Below, piece after piece: positions 1-7,915 of a DNA stretch of 64,000 nucleotides (the stretch's first letter is position 1; each line of letters begins with the position of its first letter). The notes under the pieces were generated by a model. That model searched no databases. It was not told where the DNA came from and saw only the letters and a list, made by a program, of their open reading frames with translations. The DNA is from Haloplanus litoreus (GTDB lineage Archaea > Halobacteriota > Halobacteria > Halobacteriales > Haloferacaceae): assembly GCF_042677945.1 (NCBI RefSeq), contig NZ_JBHUDN010000015.1, one strand, 5' to 3'. Made by a program: the position numbers and the translations under genes.

Positions 1-1
1 C

Positions 2-250
2 TCGGCGGCCGCCGACGCCGACACGGCTCTCGAGGTGAACGCCAATCCCCACCGACTCGACCTGCACGACGAGGCGATCAGGACCGCCGTCGAGGCCGGC
101 GCGACGGTGGCGATCAACACCGACGCCCACGCGGCCGGGGAACTCGACTTCCGGCGCTACGGCGTCCACACCGCCCGTCGCGGCTGGGCCGAACGGGGCG
201 ACGTACTCAACGCCCTGTCGGCCGCGGACCTACGGGTCGGTCTGGACTGA
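2..250 (+). CDS. polX: DNA polymerase X family protein, C-terminal PHP domain (partial)
   Basis: The open frame runs in from before the window, so only about the last 82 residues are visible. They contain the end of a PHP phosphoesterase domain: LEVNANPHRLDLHD followed by NTDAHAAGELD, the Asp/His metal-ligand motifs typical of bacterial and archaeal PolX. Full-length family members are about 570-590 residues, with an N-terminal nucleotidyltransferase and this C-terminal PHP exonuclease/AP-endonuclease module used in base-excision repair. The stop codon overlaps the start of the next gene (TGATG), so the two are probably co-transcribed. The assignment rests on the C-terminal motif only. Confidence 0.8.
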   Translation, partial: SAAADADTALEVNANPHRLDLHDEAIRTAVEAGATVAINTDAHAAGELDFRRYGVHTARRGWAERGDVLNALSAADLRVGLD

Positions 251-690
251 TGGAGCGTTTCCTGTGTGACGCGATGCTCGGGAAGCTAGCGACGTATCTC
301 CGGATGTGTGGCTACGACACCGCCTACGCCCTCGACCGAGACGTCGAAGCCGACGACGCCGTCCGTGACCTGGCCCGCCGCGAGGGGCGCCGACTGCTCA
401 CCCGGGACGCCGACTTAGCCGCCAGTACCGAGGGGGCGATCCGACTCACCGAACGGGGAATCGACGGCCAGTTGCGCGAACTCCGAGCGGCGGGCGTGAC
501 GCTTTCACTCCCCGAGACGCCCCAGCGCTGCGGGCGGTGTAACGGACCGCTCGACCCGGTGGCGGCGCACGCGGAGACGCCCGCCGACGTGCCCGACCCC
601 GGAGCGACCGACGTCTGGCGATGCGAGCGGTGTGGTGGGCACTTCTGGAAGGGAAGTCACTGGGACGACGTGCGGCGGCGGCTGGCCTAA
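250..690 (+). CDS. Mut7-C RNase domain protein with C-terminal zinc ribbon
   Basis: 146 residues. The N-terminal half matches the Mut7-C (PIN-like) domain: FLCDAMLGKLATYLRMCG with Asp7, then LLTRDADLA with Asp53. The C-terminal half is a zinc ribbon with Cys94/Cys97 and Cys125/Cys128. The family is a predicted RNase; the substrate is unknown. Translationally coupled to the upstream polX (TGATG overlap), which suggests a shared nucleic-acid maintenance transcript. The 3' end overlaps the convergent membrane-protein gene by 4 bases. The family call is firm, the activity is inferred. Confidence 0.85.
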   Translation: MERFLCDAMLGKLATYLRMCGYDTAYALDRDVEADDAVRDLARREGRRLLTRDADLAASTEGAIRLTERGIDGQLRELRAAGVTLSLPETPQRCGRCNGPLDPVAAHAETPADVPDPGATDVWRCERCGGHFWKGSHWDDVRRRLA

Positions 691-1595
691 CGGCCCGTCC
701 AGTCCTCGCAGGCGTCCATGTCGGCCATGACGCCGTCGTGGAAGCCACAGTAGGGCTGGATGCCGCGCTCGGTGCGGACGTACTCGAAGTGTTCGCAGTT
801 GCCACAGTACCGGTCGGCGGCGTCGGTCGCCGCGTCGGTCGCCGCGGTCGATTTCCACGTCTCGGCGGTGTCGCCAACCGACGGCGTCGACGGGGACTGG
901 GGACCGGTCGTCTCCGCTCCCGTAGCGCCGCCCTCGGACGACGAGACGCTCGCCACCTCCCGGATGTCGTCGTCGTCGGCACCGCCGTCGCTCACCTGCG
1001 CGCCGACGGTCGGCGTCGGACCGGATGCGCTGCCACCGAGGCCGACGCCGCCACGGGCCGTCGAGCGGTCCACTTCGATCACCTTCGTCTCGCCCTGGCG
1101 CGTGACCTCCATCGTGACGGTGCCGCCGGGGTCGTTTCGCGTTTTGAAGTTGGCGATGCCGACGAACAGACACCAGAAGGTGGTGAGAGCGCCGAGGAAG
1201 TAGACGCCCGCGGTCGGGAGCGTCAGGTCCACCATGCCGGGCGCGCAGTTGGCGCCGGACCACCGGCAGGGGTAGGCGTGCGCGAAGAGCGCGACGCCGA
1301 GGACGGCGACGCTGGCGCCGATTCCCGCGGCGGCACGCGTCGAGCGCTCGGCCGGCAGCACGGCCGAGATGCCGAGGAAGACGGCTGGCACGCCGAGGCC
1401 GGCGAGGATGCCGCCGTACTCGCGCACGTCGAGGAGGGTGGTTCCACCGCCCAGTAACACGTCGGTCGTGGCGACGACGATCCCCGCGACCACGAGAGCG
1501 ATGCCGACGACGAACAGGCTCGCCCCCGCGTAGATCTGCCGGAGACTCGGGCCGCTCCGGTCGTCCCCGTGGTAGACCTCCCCGAGACTGGTCAT
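687..1595 (-). CDS. haloarchaeal four-helix membrane protein with C-terminal Cys-rich motif
   Basis: 302 residues from the ATG at 1595 (MTSLGEVYHG); an in-frame upstream ATG would add nine residues but lies beyond a more typical start. Four hydrophobic segments lie at about residues 18-45, 58-80, 88-108 and 127-148. A low-complexity Gly/Ser/Thr/Asp linker follows, then a C-terminal motif with paired cysteines (CGNCEHFEY, YCGFH, ACEDW) that resembles a small metal-binding tail. Halophile-specific uncharacterised membrane protein; no function can be assigned. Convergent with the Mut7-C gene, overlapping by 4 bases. Confidence 0.75.
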   Translation of the reverse strand: MTSLGEVYHGDDRSGPSLRQIYAGASLFVVGIALVVAGIVVATTDVLLGGGTTLLDVREYGGILAGLGVPAVFLGISAVLPAERSTRAAAGIGASVAVLGVALFAHAYPCRWSGANCAPGMVDLTLPTAGVYFLGALTTFWCLFVGIANFKTRNDPGGTVTMEVTRQGETKVIEVDRSTARGGVGLGGSASGPTPTVGAQVSDGGADDDDIREVASVSSSEGGATGAETTGPQSPSTPSVGDTAETWKSTAATDAATDAADRYCGNCEHFEYVRTERGIQPYCGFHDGVMADMDACEDWTGR

Positions 1596-1707
1596 ATCGG
1601 GATCAATGCCGCCCACCCACAAAACGCTACGTCAGACGAGCGTCAGCGGGTCGGGAGAGCCCAGGTGGTTCGAAGGGATTAACTCCCGGGACGAAGTAGC
1701 TCGTCGC

Positions 1708-2004
1708 ATGGCTGACGAGGCAGAGGATGCGGACGAGGCTGAACCCCAGGTCGAACTCGGCGAGGGCGAACCGGTCGAGGGGGCGCCGCTCGCGCGGGTC
1801 GCCTCGCGGCTCACCTGGCCACAGGAAGCGAGCAACGTGCGCCGGAAGGAGGGCGACGCGACGATCCGGACCTCCGACGGGCCACGGACGATCGATTCGG
1901 TCCTCGACGACGTCGACGAGACGTACTTCGACACCCGACAGACCTTCCTGTCCGCGGTCCGCTCGGTGATCGGTACGGGACCGGTCGCCACGGCCGAGGA
2001 GTGA
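1708..2004 (+). CDS. small acidic DUF5789-like protein
   Basis: 98 residues from the ATG at 1708. Very acidic N-terminus (MADEAEDADEAEP), then a compact segment with RLTWPQEASNVRRKEGDATIRTSDG and VLDDVDETYFDTRQTFLSAV. This layout, with a predicted short alpha/beta core, is typical of small halophile proteins grouped as DUF5789. No catalytic motif is visible. The stop is 1 base from the GTG start of the CAAX-protease-like gene, so they probably share a transcript. Confidence 0.7.
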   Translation: MADEAEDADEAEPQVELGEGEPVEGAPLARVASRLTWPQEASNVRRKEGDATIRTSDGPRTIDSVLDDVDETYFDTRQTFLSAVRSVIGTGPVATAEE

Positions 2005-2005
2005 G

Positions 2006-2668
2006 GTGAGCCGCCCCCGGTTCTCCTGGGTGCGAACCTCTCTGCTCGCCGGACTCTGTCTCTCCGTTCTCTGGTCACTCTGGAGCGTGCCGTCCACCAG
2101 TCTCTCGGCGCGGGTCGTCCGCGACGTGACGCTGTTCGTCTGTCTCCCGGGGGGGCTGGCCATCGCTCGCGGCCGTGATCTGGGGTGGCGCGTCGACCGT
2201 CGCGCGCTCCGCAACACCGTCGCCCTCGCCCTGTTCGTCGCGCCCTTCTACGTCGTCGGGGCGTCGCTCCCGACGATCCGGACCTACTACCCGATGTGGG
2301 CGACCGACACCGCACTCGTCCAGTTCCTGCCCCACGCCGCTGCGCAGTTCGTCGTCGCCGCCGCCGCCGAGACGTACTACCGCGGGTTGCTCTGTGTCGG
2401 TGTGCGCGAACTCGGGTTCAAGAGCGTCTTCATCAGTCCCGTGATTTACGCCTTCCACCACGTCCACAAACCGCCGATCGAACTCCTGCTGTCCGCGCCG
2501 ACCGACGTGCTCTTCGGTGCCGTCGACTACCGGAGCGAGTCCATCGTCCCCTCGGTGGTCGCCCACGGCTTCGGACTCGCCTTGCTCGACTGGCTGGTGC
2601 TCCACCCGCCGCTGATCCCGACGGCGGCGGTCGTGCGGGTGCTCTCGTGGCTACCCGTGCCGCTGTGA
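2006..2668 (+). CDS. CPBP-family (CAAX protease-like) membrane protein
   Basis: 220 residues from GTG. Several hydrophobic helices and the three motifs of the CPBP/Abi glutamic metalloprotease family: motif 1 AAETYYRGLL (Glu plus Arg; the usual first Glu of EExxxR is Ala), motif 2 YAFHHVH and motif 3 VVAHGFGLALLD. Members cleave prenylated or other membrane substrates, or act as bacteriocin-immunity proteins. The missing first Glu makes catalytic activity less certain, although the second Glu is usually the catalytic one. Starts 1 base after the preceding stop; convergent with the histidine kinase gene (18-base overlap). Confidence 0.72.
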   Translation: MSRPRFSWVRTSLLAGLCLSVLWSLWSVPSTSLSARVVRDVTLFVCLPGGLAIARGRDLGWRVDRRALRNTVALALFVAPFYVVGASLPTIRTYYPMWATDTALVQFLPHAAAQFVVAAAAETYYRGLLCVGVRELGFKSVFISPVIYAFHHVHKPPIELLLSAPTDVLFGAVDYRSESIVPSVVAHGFGLALLDWLVLHPPLIPTAAVVRVLSWLPVPL

Positions 2669-4426
2669 CCCGACGACGGCGCGGGGCAGGTCGACGACGA
2701 CGACCGTCCCCCCGTTCCGTCCCTCGTGGATGTCGAATGAGCCACCGGCGTTGCCGACGATCCAGCGCGTGAGCCACAGCCCCAGCCCACTCGAGTGGAC
2801 GGTCTGCGTCCGCTCCCGGTCGCCGACGAGTAACTCGCGTTCCACCACGGGGATCCCCGGGCCGTCGTCGACGACGCGAATCTCGACTTGCTCGGCGTCG
2901 CGTTCGGTGACGACGGCCACGCGCTGTCGGGGGCCCTCGTTGTGGTCGACCGCGTTCTCGATGACGTTCGCGAGCGCCACGACGAGCGTGGGCGTCGCCC
3001 GCGCCGTGAGCGAGTCGGGGACGGCCGTGTACCACGCTACGTCGGGGGCGTCGGCGGCGAACTCCGCGACCAGTTCGTCAACGAGGGCCGCCACGTCGAC
3101 GGGCCGTCGGTCGGGGTCGTTCGCCACCACGCCGTCCGCATCCCGGAGCTGTCGACCGATACCGAGGAGTTCCTCGGCCGCCGTCTCGATCCGATCCACC
3201 ATGCGAAGGGGGATTCGGTCGGGGTCGAGGGCCCGCCGAAGCTCCGCCGCACAGCCGAGGACGACGTTCATGCGGTTCCGGATGTCGTGGCGCGCGACCC
3301 GGTGGAGAACGTCGAGGCGTTCGTTGGTCGTCTCCAGTCGACGCTCGTACTCCTTGCGGTCGGTGATGTCGTGGACGACGCCGATGGCTTCGACCGGATC
3401 GCCCTCGTCGCCGAAGGAGAAGTCCGCTCGCTCGCGGACCCACCGCGTCTCACCGTCGACGAGGATGCGGTGTTCGACGTCGTAGGGTTCGCCGTCGAGC
3501 GCCGCCTGCCACCGGTCGGTGACGTCTTCCCGGTCGTCGGGGTGGACGGCGGACAGGAACGTCTCGTGGGTCGGCGGTCCGGCGTCCCGTGACCGCCCGA
3601 AGATGTCGTACACCATCTCGGACCACCACAGTTCCATCGAGGAGAAGTTTCGGTACCAACTGCCGATGCGGGCGACTTTCTGGGCCTGCGAGAGGTGAGA
3701 CTGCTGCCGCCGGAGGTCCCGGTGTTCGCGCTTGCGGTCGGTGATCCGCCGGGAGACGATCACGGCCAGATTCCCGTCGGCCGGCGCCACGCGCGCCTCG
3801 AACCACTCCGTTCCGGACGGCGCCGCCAGGTCGTACTCGACGGTGCGTTCGGTGCCAGTCTCCAAGACACCCCTCGTCGCCGCGGCGAGCGTCGCGGGAA
3901 AGACTCCGTCGACGCATCGCCCCGACAGCGCCGCAGGGGCGTCGGGCAGGTGGGTCGCGGACTGCGGACCGGCCAGGGCCTCCAGAATCCGCCCGTCGGC
4001 GTCGACGACGAAGCCCAGATCCGGGAACGCGTCCCGTAGCGCGTCCAGCCGGGCGGCCGACGGCACGTCCGTGGCGTCCCGAACCGCCGCGGCGACCCGC
4101 GCCCCGAGGTCGACGTCCGCGGAGCGAGGGACGTAGTCGGTCACCCCCGCCGCGATGGCGTCGCTCGCGGCCGCCTCACTCCCCGACTCGGCGACGATTA
4201 CGACCGGGAGGGCGGGGAGCCGTTCGCGGACGGCACGGAGCACCGCCACCCCGTCGCCGTCCGGAAGGTCGTGGGCGGTCACGACGCAGTCGACGTCGGC
4301 GTCGATCCGGTCGACGGCCGCAGATAGCGTCGACACGGCGACGGTGTCGACCGGACGTCCGTCGATCCGCTCCCCGAGGTCGGCGGCGACGCCGGCCCCG
4401 ACATCGAGGACGCGGATCCCGTTCAT
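2651..4426 (-). CDS. PAS-sensor histidine kinase with degenerate receiver domain
   Basis: 591 residues. Order: receiver-like fold (about 1-115), PAS (about 125-235), PAS with the PAS_3-type WWSEMVYDIFG and VHPDDRE signatures (about 255-355), HisKA with the phospho-acceptor RVARHDIRN (His380), and HATPase_c with N-box NVIENAVDHN (487-496) and G1 box DDGPGIP (520-526). The kinase core looks intact. The receiver lacks the acidic pair (DVGAG replaces xDDD), has Ala51 where the phospho-acceptor Asp should be (VVTAHDLP), and has Arg for the conserved Lys (YVPRSAD), so it should not be phosphorylated. No membrane segment; cytosolic. TATA box at 4449-4458. Confidence 0.88.
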   Translation of the reverse strand: MNGIRVLDVGAGVAADLGERIDGRPVDTVAVSTLSAAVDRIDADVDCVVTAHDLPDGDGVAVLRAVRERLPALPVVIVAESGSEAAASDAIAAGVTDYVPRSADVDLGARVAAAVRDATDVPSAARLDALRDAFPDLGFVVDADGRILEALAGPQSATHLPDAPAALSGRCVDGVFPATLAAATRGVLETGTERTVEYDLAAPSGTEWFEARVAPADGNLAVIVSRRITDRKREHRDLRRQQSHLSQAQKVARIGSWYRNFSSMELWWSEMVYDIFGRSRDAGPPTHETFLSAVHPDDREDVTDRWQAALDGEPYDVEHRILVDGETRWVRERADFSFGDEGDPVEAIGVVHDITDRKEYERRLETTNERLDVLHRVARHDIRNRMNVVLGCAAELRRALDPDRIPLRMVDRIETAAEELLGIGRQLRDADGVVANDPDRRPVDVAALVDELVAEFAADAPDVAWYTAVPDSLTARATPTLVVALANVIENAVDHNEGPRQRVAVVTERDAEQVEIRVVDDGPGIPVVERELLVGDRERTQTVHSSGLGLWLTRWIVGNAGGSFDIHEGRNGGTVVVVDLPRAVVGSQRHG

Positions 4427-4448
4427 GCCGGGGAGTAGTCACATCTCC

Positions 4449-4458
4449 AAAATAAACG
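4449..4458 (-). promoter_or_regulatory. TATA box of the histidine kinase gene
   Basis: On the minus strand the sequence reads CGTTTATTTT, 23-32 bases before the kinase ATG at 4426. This fits the archaeal TATA position for a leaderless transcript. It is divergent from the UspA promoter at 4536. Confidence 0.6.
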
Positions 4459-4535
4459 CTTCCGTCGTCGCCGCACGGCGAGGATCGAGAGGTGCGGCCA
4501 CGTCACCGGCGGTGCCGACCGACCGCCGCAGGTAC

Positions 4536-4543
4536 GTTTATAC
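4536..4543 (+). promoter_or_regulatory. TATA box of uspA-type gene
   Basis: GTTTATAC, centred about 27 bases before the ATG at 4567, predicts a leaderless mRNA and supports that ATG over the longer upstream frame. Confidence 0.6.
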
Positions 4544-4566
4544 AGCTGACAGTTGTGTGTCCGCGT

Positions 4567-4989
4567 ATGTTCCAGCACGTTCTCGTGCCGACGGACGGGA
4601 GCAAGGCGGCGAGGCAGGCGATCGAACACGCCATCGATATCGTCTCCGACTCGGGCGGTCGACTCACGCTCCTCTACGTGGTCGACATGGGGGAAGCCGA
4701 CTTCGTGGCGGTGCCGAGCGACATCGCGGAGACCAAATCGCGCATCCGGGCCAAGGGGGAGGAACTCGTCGGGAAGGGGTGTGACCTGGCCACCGAGGCG
4801 GGCGTCGAGTGCGAGACGGCGGTCGTCACCGGTATCCCCGACGAGGAGATCGTCGCCTACGCCGAGGACCACGACGCCGACGTGATCGTCATGGGCAAAC
4901 ACGGAAAGCGCGACCCCGACAAGCCCTTCGTCGGGAACACGGCGCGGCGAGTCGTCCAGGCGTCGTCGATTCCGGTCCAGACGGTGTGA
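4567..4989 (+). CDS. universal stress protein, UspA family
   Basis: 140 residues. Starts MFQHVLVPTDGSKAARQAI, the UspA beta1/alpha1 signature, and carries the ATP-binding type C-terminal pattern DVIVMGKHGKRD...GNTARRVVQASSIPV (G-2x-G-9x-G(S/T) like). Single-domain cytosolic Usp of normal length. The start at 4567 is supported by the TATA box 27 bases upstream. It stands alone with its own promoter. The particular stress role cannot be told from sequence. Confidence 0.9.
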   Translation: MFQHVLVPTDGSKAARQAIEHAIDIVSDSGGRLTLLYVVDMGEADFVAVPSDIAETKSRIRAKGEELVGKGCDLATEAGVECETAVVTGIPDEEIVAYAEDHDADVIVMGKHGKRDPDKPFVGNTARRVVQASSIPVQTV

Positions 4990-5013
4990 GAGACGGGTAC
5001 GTCACGGGAGTCA

Positions 5014-5020
5014 TTTATCT
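5014..5020 (+). promoter_or_regulatory. TATA box of the DUF302 gene
   Basis: TTTATCT lies 24-30 bases before the ATG at 5044, the spacing expected for a leaderless haloarchaeal transcript. Confidence 0.5.
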
Positions 5021-5043
5021 CGCCGGAGCGCGTGGGTGCTATC

Positions 5044-5484
5044 ATGTCGCTCCCTATCGACCCCACGGCACTCGACGCGACGGACATCGGCGAACAGCGT
5101 GCGACGCTGGAGATGGACCACGAGGAAGCCATCGAACACGTCCGCGAGGCGTTCGAGGAAGCGGGGTTCGGCGTTCCCGTCGAGTTCTCGCCCTCCGAGA
5201 TGCTCAACGAGAAGGTCGACGCGGATCGGGACCCCTACTACGTGCTCGGGGCGTGCAACCCGGCGGTCGCCGACCGCGCGCTCGACGCCAGCGACGGCCG
5301 GATGGGCGCGCTCATGCCCTGTAACGTGGTCGTCTGGGAGGAAGAGCCCGGCCTCCAGACCGTCTACCACGTCAGTATCATGCGTATCGGCCGGCTGGTT
5401 GGTCTCACGGCGGACGACGAGGAGATGGAAGACATCGTCGCGACGACGGGGGAACTGGTCGACGCGGCGTTCGAGGCGCTCTAG
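5044..5484 (+). CDS. DUF302 family protein
   Basis: 146 residues from ATG 5044. The core matches DUF302: LEMDHEEAIEHVREAFEEAGFGV, then DPYYVLGACNPAVADRAL and GALMPCNVVVWEEEPG, with a single conserved Cys in the MPCNVVV strand. DUF302 proteins are small alpha/beta proteins often found with redox or thiol metabolism genes, but their biochemical role is unknown. Its 3' end overlaps the convergent nreA-type gene by 4 bases. Confidence 0.85.
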   Translation: MSLPIDPTALDATDIGEQRATLEMDHEEAIEHVREAFEEAGFGVPVEFSPSEMLNEKVDADRDPYYVLGACNPAVADRALDASDGRMGALMPCNVVVWEEEPGLQTVYHVSIMRIGRLVGLTADDEEMEDIVATTGELVDAAFEAL

Positions 5485-6731
5485 AAGTCGGCGAGCGTCG
5501 ACTGGAGGCCGGCGACCATCGCCGACTTGCGCCGGAGGTCGGCGAGCGTGGTGGGCAGGTAGTCGACGACGCCCCGCACCGCGTCGGAAAGCGTCTCGGC
5601 GGTTGCGTGTTCGCCCTCGAAGGCGTGGCGGACGCCCTCCCGGACCTGCCAGACGCCCGCCGGCCCCCAGTACTCGTCGGAGACGTGTCGGAGGACCAGA
5701 CATTTCGCCGTCCGTCCGCGCTCGTCGAGATGTTCGAGGACCGCCAGCCGAGCGGCGTGGTACGCGCCCGCCGTCTCCTCGACGTAGCCGGTTCGGCCCT
5801 CGTATCCCTCACGGTCGGCCGCCAGCCACATGCCCGCCTCGGGATCGGGGTTCCAGACGCTACCCGGCGCCTTCAGTTCGACGAGTTCGTACTCCCACTG
5901 CCCGGGCGCGAGGATCACCCAGTAGGCGTTGCCGAGGAACTCGTTGCGGTGGATCTCTACCTCGTTCACGCTCTTCGTGTCGCGGAGTGACCCGCGCAGG
6001 AACTGCCCGACGGTGTCGTCGACGGCGGTGATCGACCACCGCGTCGGGACGAGTCGGCGGTTCTCGCTCCGCCCAAGCGCCCCCGCCGAGAGGATAGTGT
6101 TCACCTCGTACACGTCGAACCCGCGTCGATAGAGGTAGTTGATGGCTCCCTCCGCGCGCCAGTCGTCGTCCTCCAGGGTCTTCTCCACCGCGCGGGGGAC
6201 GTGTGGATTCTCGCCGAGGTGAGCCGACCGGGCGGGGGCGCTGGGACCGGTCGGCGTCGAGACGCCGTCGGCGTCGAAGTCGACGGTCGGGTCGTCGTCC
6301 AATCCGATCTCGACGTCGACCGGCCGATCGGCGAGGGCCACCTCGCGGCCGACGCCGACGAAGCCGTCCCAGGTGTCCGAGACGTCCACCGGCGACGAGC
6401 GCCGGGAGTTGAGGAGACTCGTCCGCCGACGGAACACCTCCGTCAGGTCGACCCCCTCCTCGTACCACTCGCCGCTGGTGGCAAAGCGGGCGGCGTCGTC
6501 CTCGTTGCCGACGGGCGAGAGGATACCCGTCGACACCTCGGGGTAGTTCGACCGGCCGACGAAGATAGAGGGCGACACGCTGCCGACCACCGAGTCGCCG
6601 GAGACGGTTCGCTCGACGCGGTCGGCGACCGATTCGACGTGGTCGAGGATGGCGTAGGACTTCTCCTTCGCGAGGCGCCGTCGCTCGGCGCGTTCGTTGG
6701 CCTCGATGTCGATGAAGTCGTCGAGGCGCAT
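5481..6731 (-). CDS. nreA: archaeal DNA-repair protein NreA-type
   Basis: 416 residues. The archaeal Nre family is recognised by the conserved block SIFVGRSNYPEVSTGIL near residue 55, the internal RWSITAVDDTVG, and the long tyrosine-rich C-terminal half (EYWGPAGVWQVREGVRHAF). The last residues, LQSTLADF, form a PIP-box that would bind the PCNA clamp, as reported for NreA/NreB of Haloferax. NreA acts in repair of alkylation or crosslink-type DNA damage together with PCNA; the exact chemistry is not established. No N-terminal zinc finger is seen, which fits the NreA rather than the NreB form. Downstream of tfb on the same strand, about 100 bases away. Confidence 0.88.
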   Translation of the reverse strand: MRLDDFIDIEANERAERRRLAKEKSYAILDHVESVADRVERTVSGDSVVGSVSPSIFVGRSNYPEVSTGILSPVGNEDDAARFATSGEWYEEGVDLTEVFRRRTSLLNSRRSSPVDVSDTWDGFVGVGREVALADRPVDVEIGLDDDPTVDFDADGVSTPTGPSAPARSAHLGENPHVPRAVEKTLEDDDWRAEGAINYLYRRGFDVYEVNTILSAGALGRSENRRLVPTRWSITAVDDTVGQFLRGSLRDTKSVNEVEIHRNEFLGNAYWVILAPGQWEYELVELKAPGSVWNPDPEAGMWLAADREGYEGRTGYVEETAGAYHAARLAVLEHLDERGRTAKCLVLRHVSDEYWGPAGVWQVREGVRHAFEGEHATAETLSDAVRGVVDYLPTTLADLRRKSAMVAGLQSTLADF

Positions 6732-6833
6732 GGGTGGCGTCGCTAACGGGCGACGTGGCTTGAGAGTACTGGTTGTCGGTGCGGCCGTGAGCGGTCACGG
6801 GGTCGCACCGCTCTCCGTCTACGACCGCCGCCG

Positions 6834-7802
6834 CTAACTGTGGATGCCCATCGCCTCGATCTGTTCCTGATACCGGTTGCGGATGGTGACCTCGGTCACC
6901 TGAGCGACGTCGGCCACCTCGCGCTGGGTCTTCTTCTCGTTGCAGAGCAGGGAGGCGGCGTAGATGGCCGCGGCGGCGTAGCCGGTCGGCGACTTGCCGG
7001 ACAGCAGGCCCTTCTCGGCGGTCGTCTCGATGATCTCGTTCGCCTTCGACTGTACCTCCTCGCTCAGTTCGAGTTCCGAGCAGAAGCGCGGGACGTACTT
7101 CTTCGGGTCGACGGGCTTCATCTCCAGCCCGAGTTCCTGGGAGATGTAGCGGTAGGTCCGACCGATCTCCTTGCGCTCGACCCGCGACACCTCCGAAATC
7201 TCCTCGAGGGAGCGGGGGATACCCTCCTTTCGACAGGCGGCGTAGAGCGCGGCGGTGGCGACGCCCTCGATGGAGCGGCCGCGGATGAGGTCCTCGTTGA
7301 GCGCGCGCCGATAGATGACCGACGCCACCTCCCGGACCGAGCGCGGAACCCCGAGCGCGGAGGCCATCCGGTCGATTTCCGAGAGCGCGAACTGGAGGTT
7401 GCGCTCGCCCGCGTCCTTGGTTCGGATGCGCTCTTGCCACTTCCGCAGGCGGTGCATCTGCGAACGCTTCCGCGAGGAGATAGAGCGTCCGTAAGCGTCC
7501 TTGTCCTTCCAGTCGATGGTCGTCGTCAGCCCCTTGTCGTGCATCGTCTGGGTGGTCGGGGCGCCTACCCGCGATTTCTCCTGCCGTTCCTGGTGGTTGA
7601 ACGCCCGCCACTCCGGCCCGGGATCGATCTGTTCCTCCTCGATAATGAGTCCGGTTTCTTCGTGGATCAGTTCGCCGTCGGCCGTCCTGACGAGGTCCTC
7701 CGGATCGAGGTCGTCGAGGTCGACGTCGGCGTCCTCGGTTTCCCCCTCCTCCTCGCCCTGCCATCGCGTCCGGTCGTCCCGCTGGCGGGTGGGCCGTGTC
7801 AT
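6834..7802 (-). CDS. tfb: transcription initiation factor IIB (TFB), zinc-ribbon cysteines absent
   Basis: 322 residues. Two cyclin folds (about 120-215 and 220-315) are well conserved (ERNLQFALSEIDRMASALGVP; SRVERKEIGRTYRYI; KSPTGYAAAAIYAASLLC; VTEVTIRNRYQEQ). The B-reader/linker GPEWRAF (about 62-68) is present. The preceding region, normally a CxxC...CxxC zinc ribbon that docks on RNA polymerase, here reads LVRTADGELIHEETGLIIEEE, so it keeps the ribbon fold pattern but has no cysteine. Haloarchaea carry several TFB paralogues, some with altered ribbons. It recruits RNA polymerase to TBP-TATA complexes. TATA box at 7829-7838. Confidence 0.9.
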   Translation of the reverse strand: MTRPTRQRDDRTRWQGEEEGETEDADVDLDDLDPEDLVRTADGELIHEETGLIIEEEQIDPGPEWRAFNHQERQEKSRVGAPTTQTMHDKGLTTTIDWKDKDAYGRSISSRKRSQMHRLRKWQERIRTKDAGERNLQFALSEIDRMASALGVPRSVREVASVIYRRALNEDLIRGRSIEGVATAALYAACRKEGIPRSLEEISEVSRVERKEIGRTYRYISQELGLEMKPVDPKKYVPRFCSELELSEEVQSKANEIIETTAEKGLLSGKSPTGYAAAAIYAASLLCNEKKTQREVADVAQVTEVTIRNRYQEQIEAMGIHS

Positions 7803-7828
7803 CGCGTTTTTATAGTCGTAGTTGGCGG

Positions 7829-7838
7829 TTACTTAAAT
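7829..7838 (-). promoter_or_regulatory. TATA box of tfb
   Basis: The minus strand reads ATTTAAGTAA, about 28 bases before the ATG at 7802; this predicts a leaderless tfb mRNA. Confidence 0.6.
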
Positions 7839-7915
7839 CCTTGGCCGGAAGGGGAATCGCGGCCGACCGCCGGCCACGGGCCGGCCGACGAGACGCGGAC
7901 GTGCCGGCTCGGCCG

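Noticed and set aside
5860..7764. 634-codon minus-strand open frame
   Set aside because: It overlaps nreA and tfb in another frame, is Arg/Gly/Pro-rich and shows no domain; typical of antisense frames in high-GC DNA.
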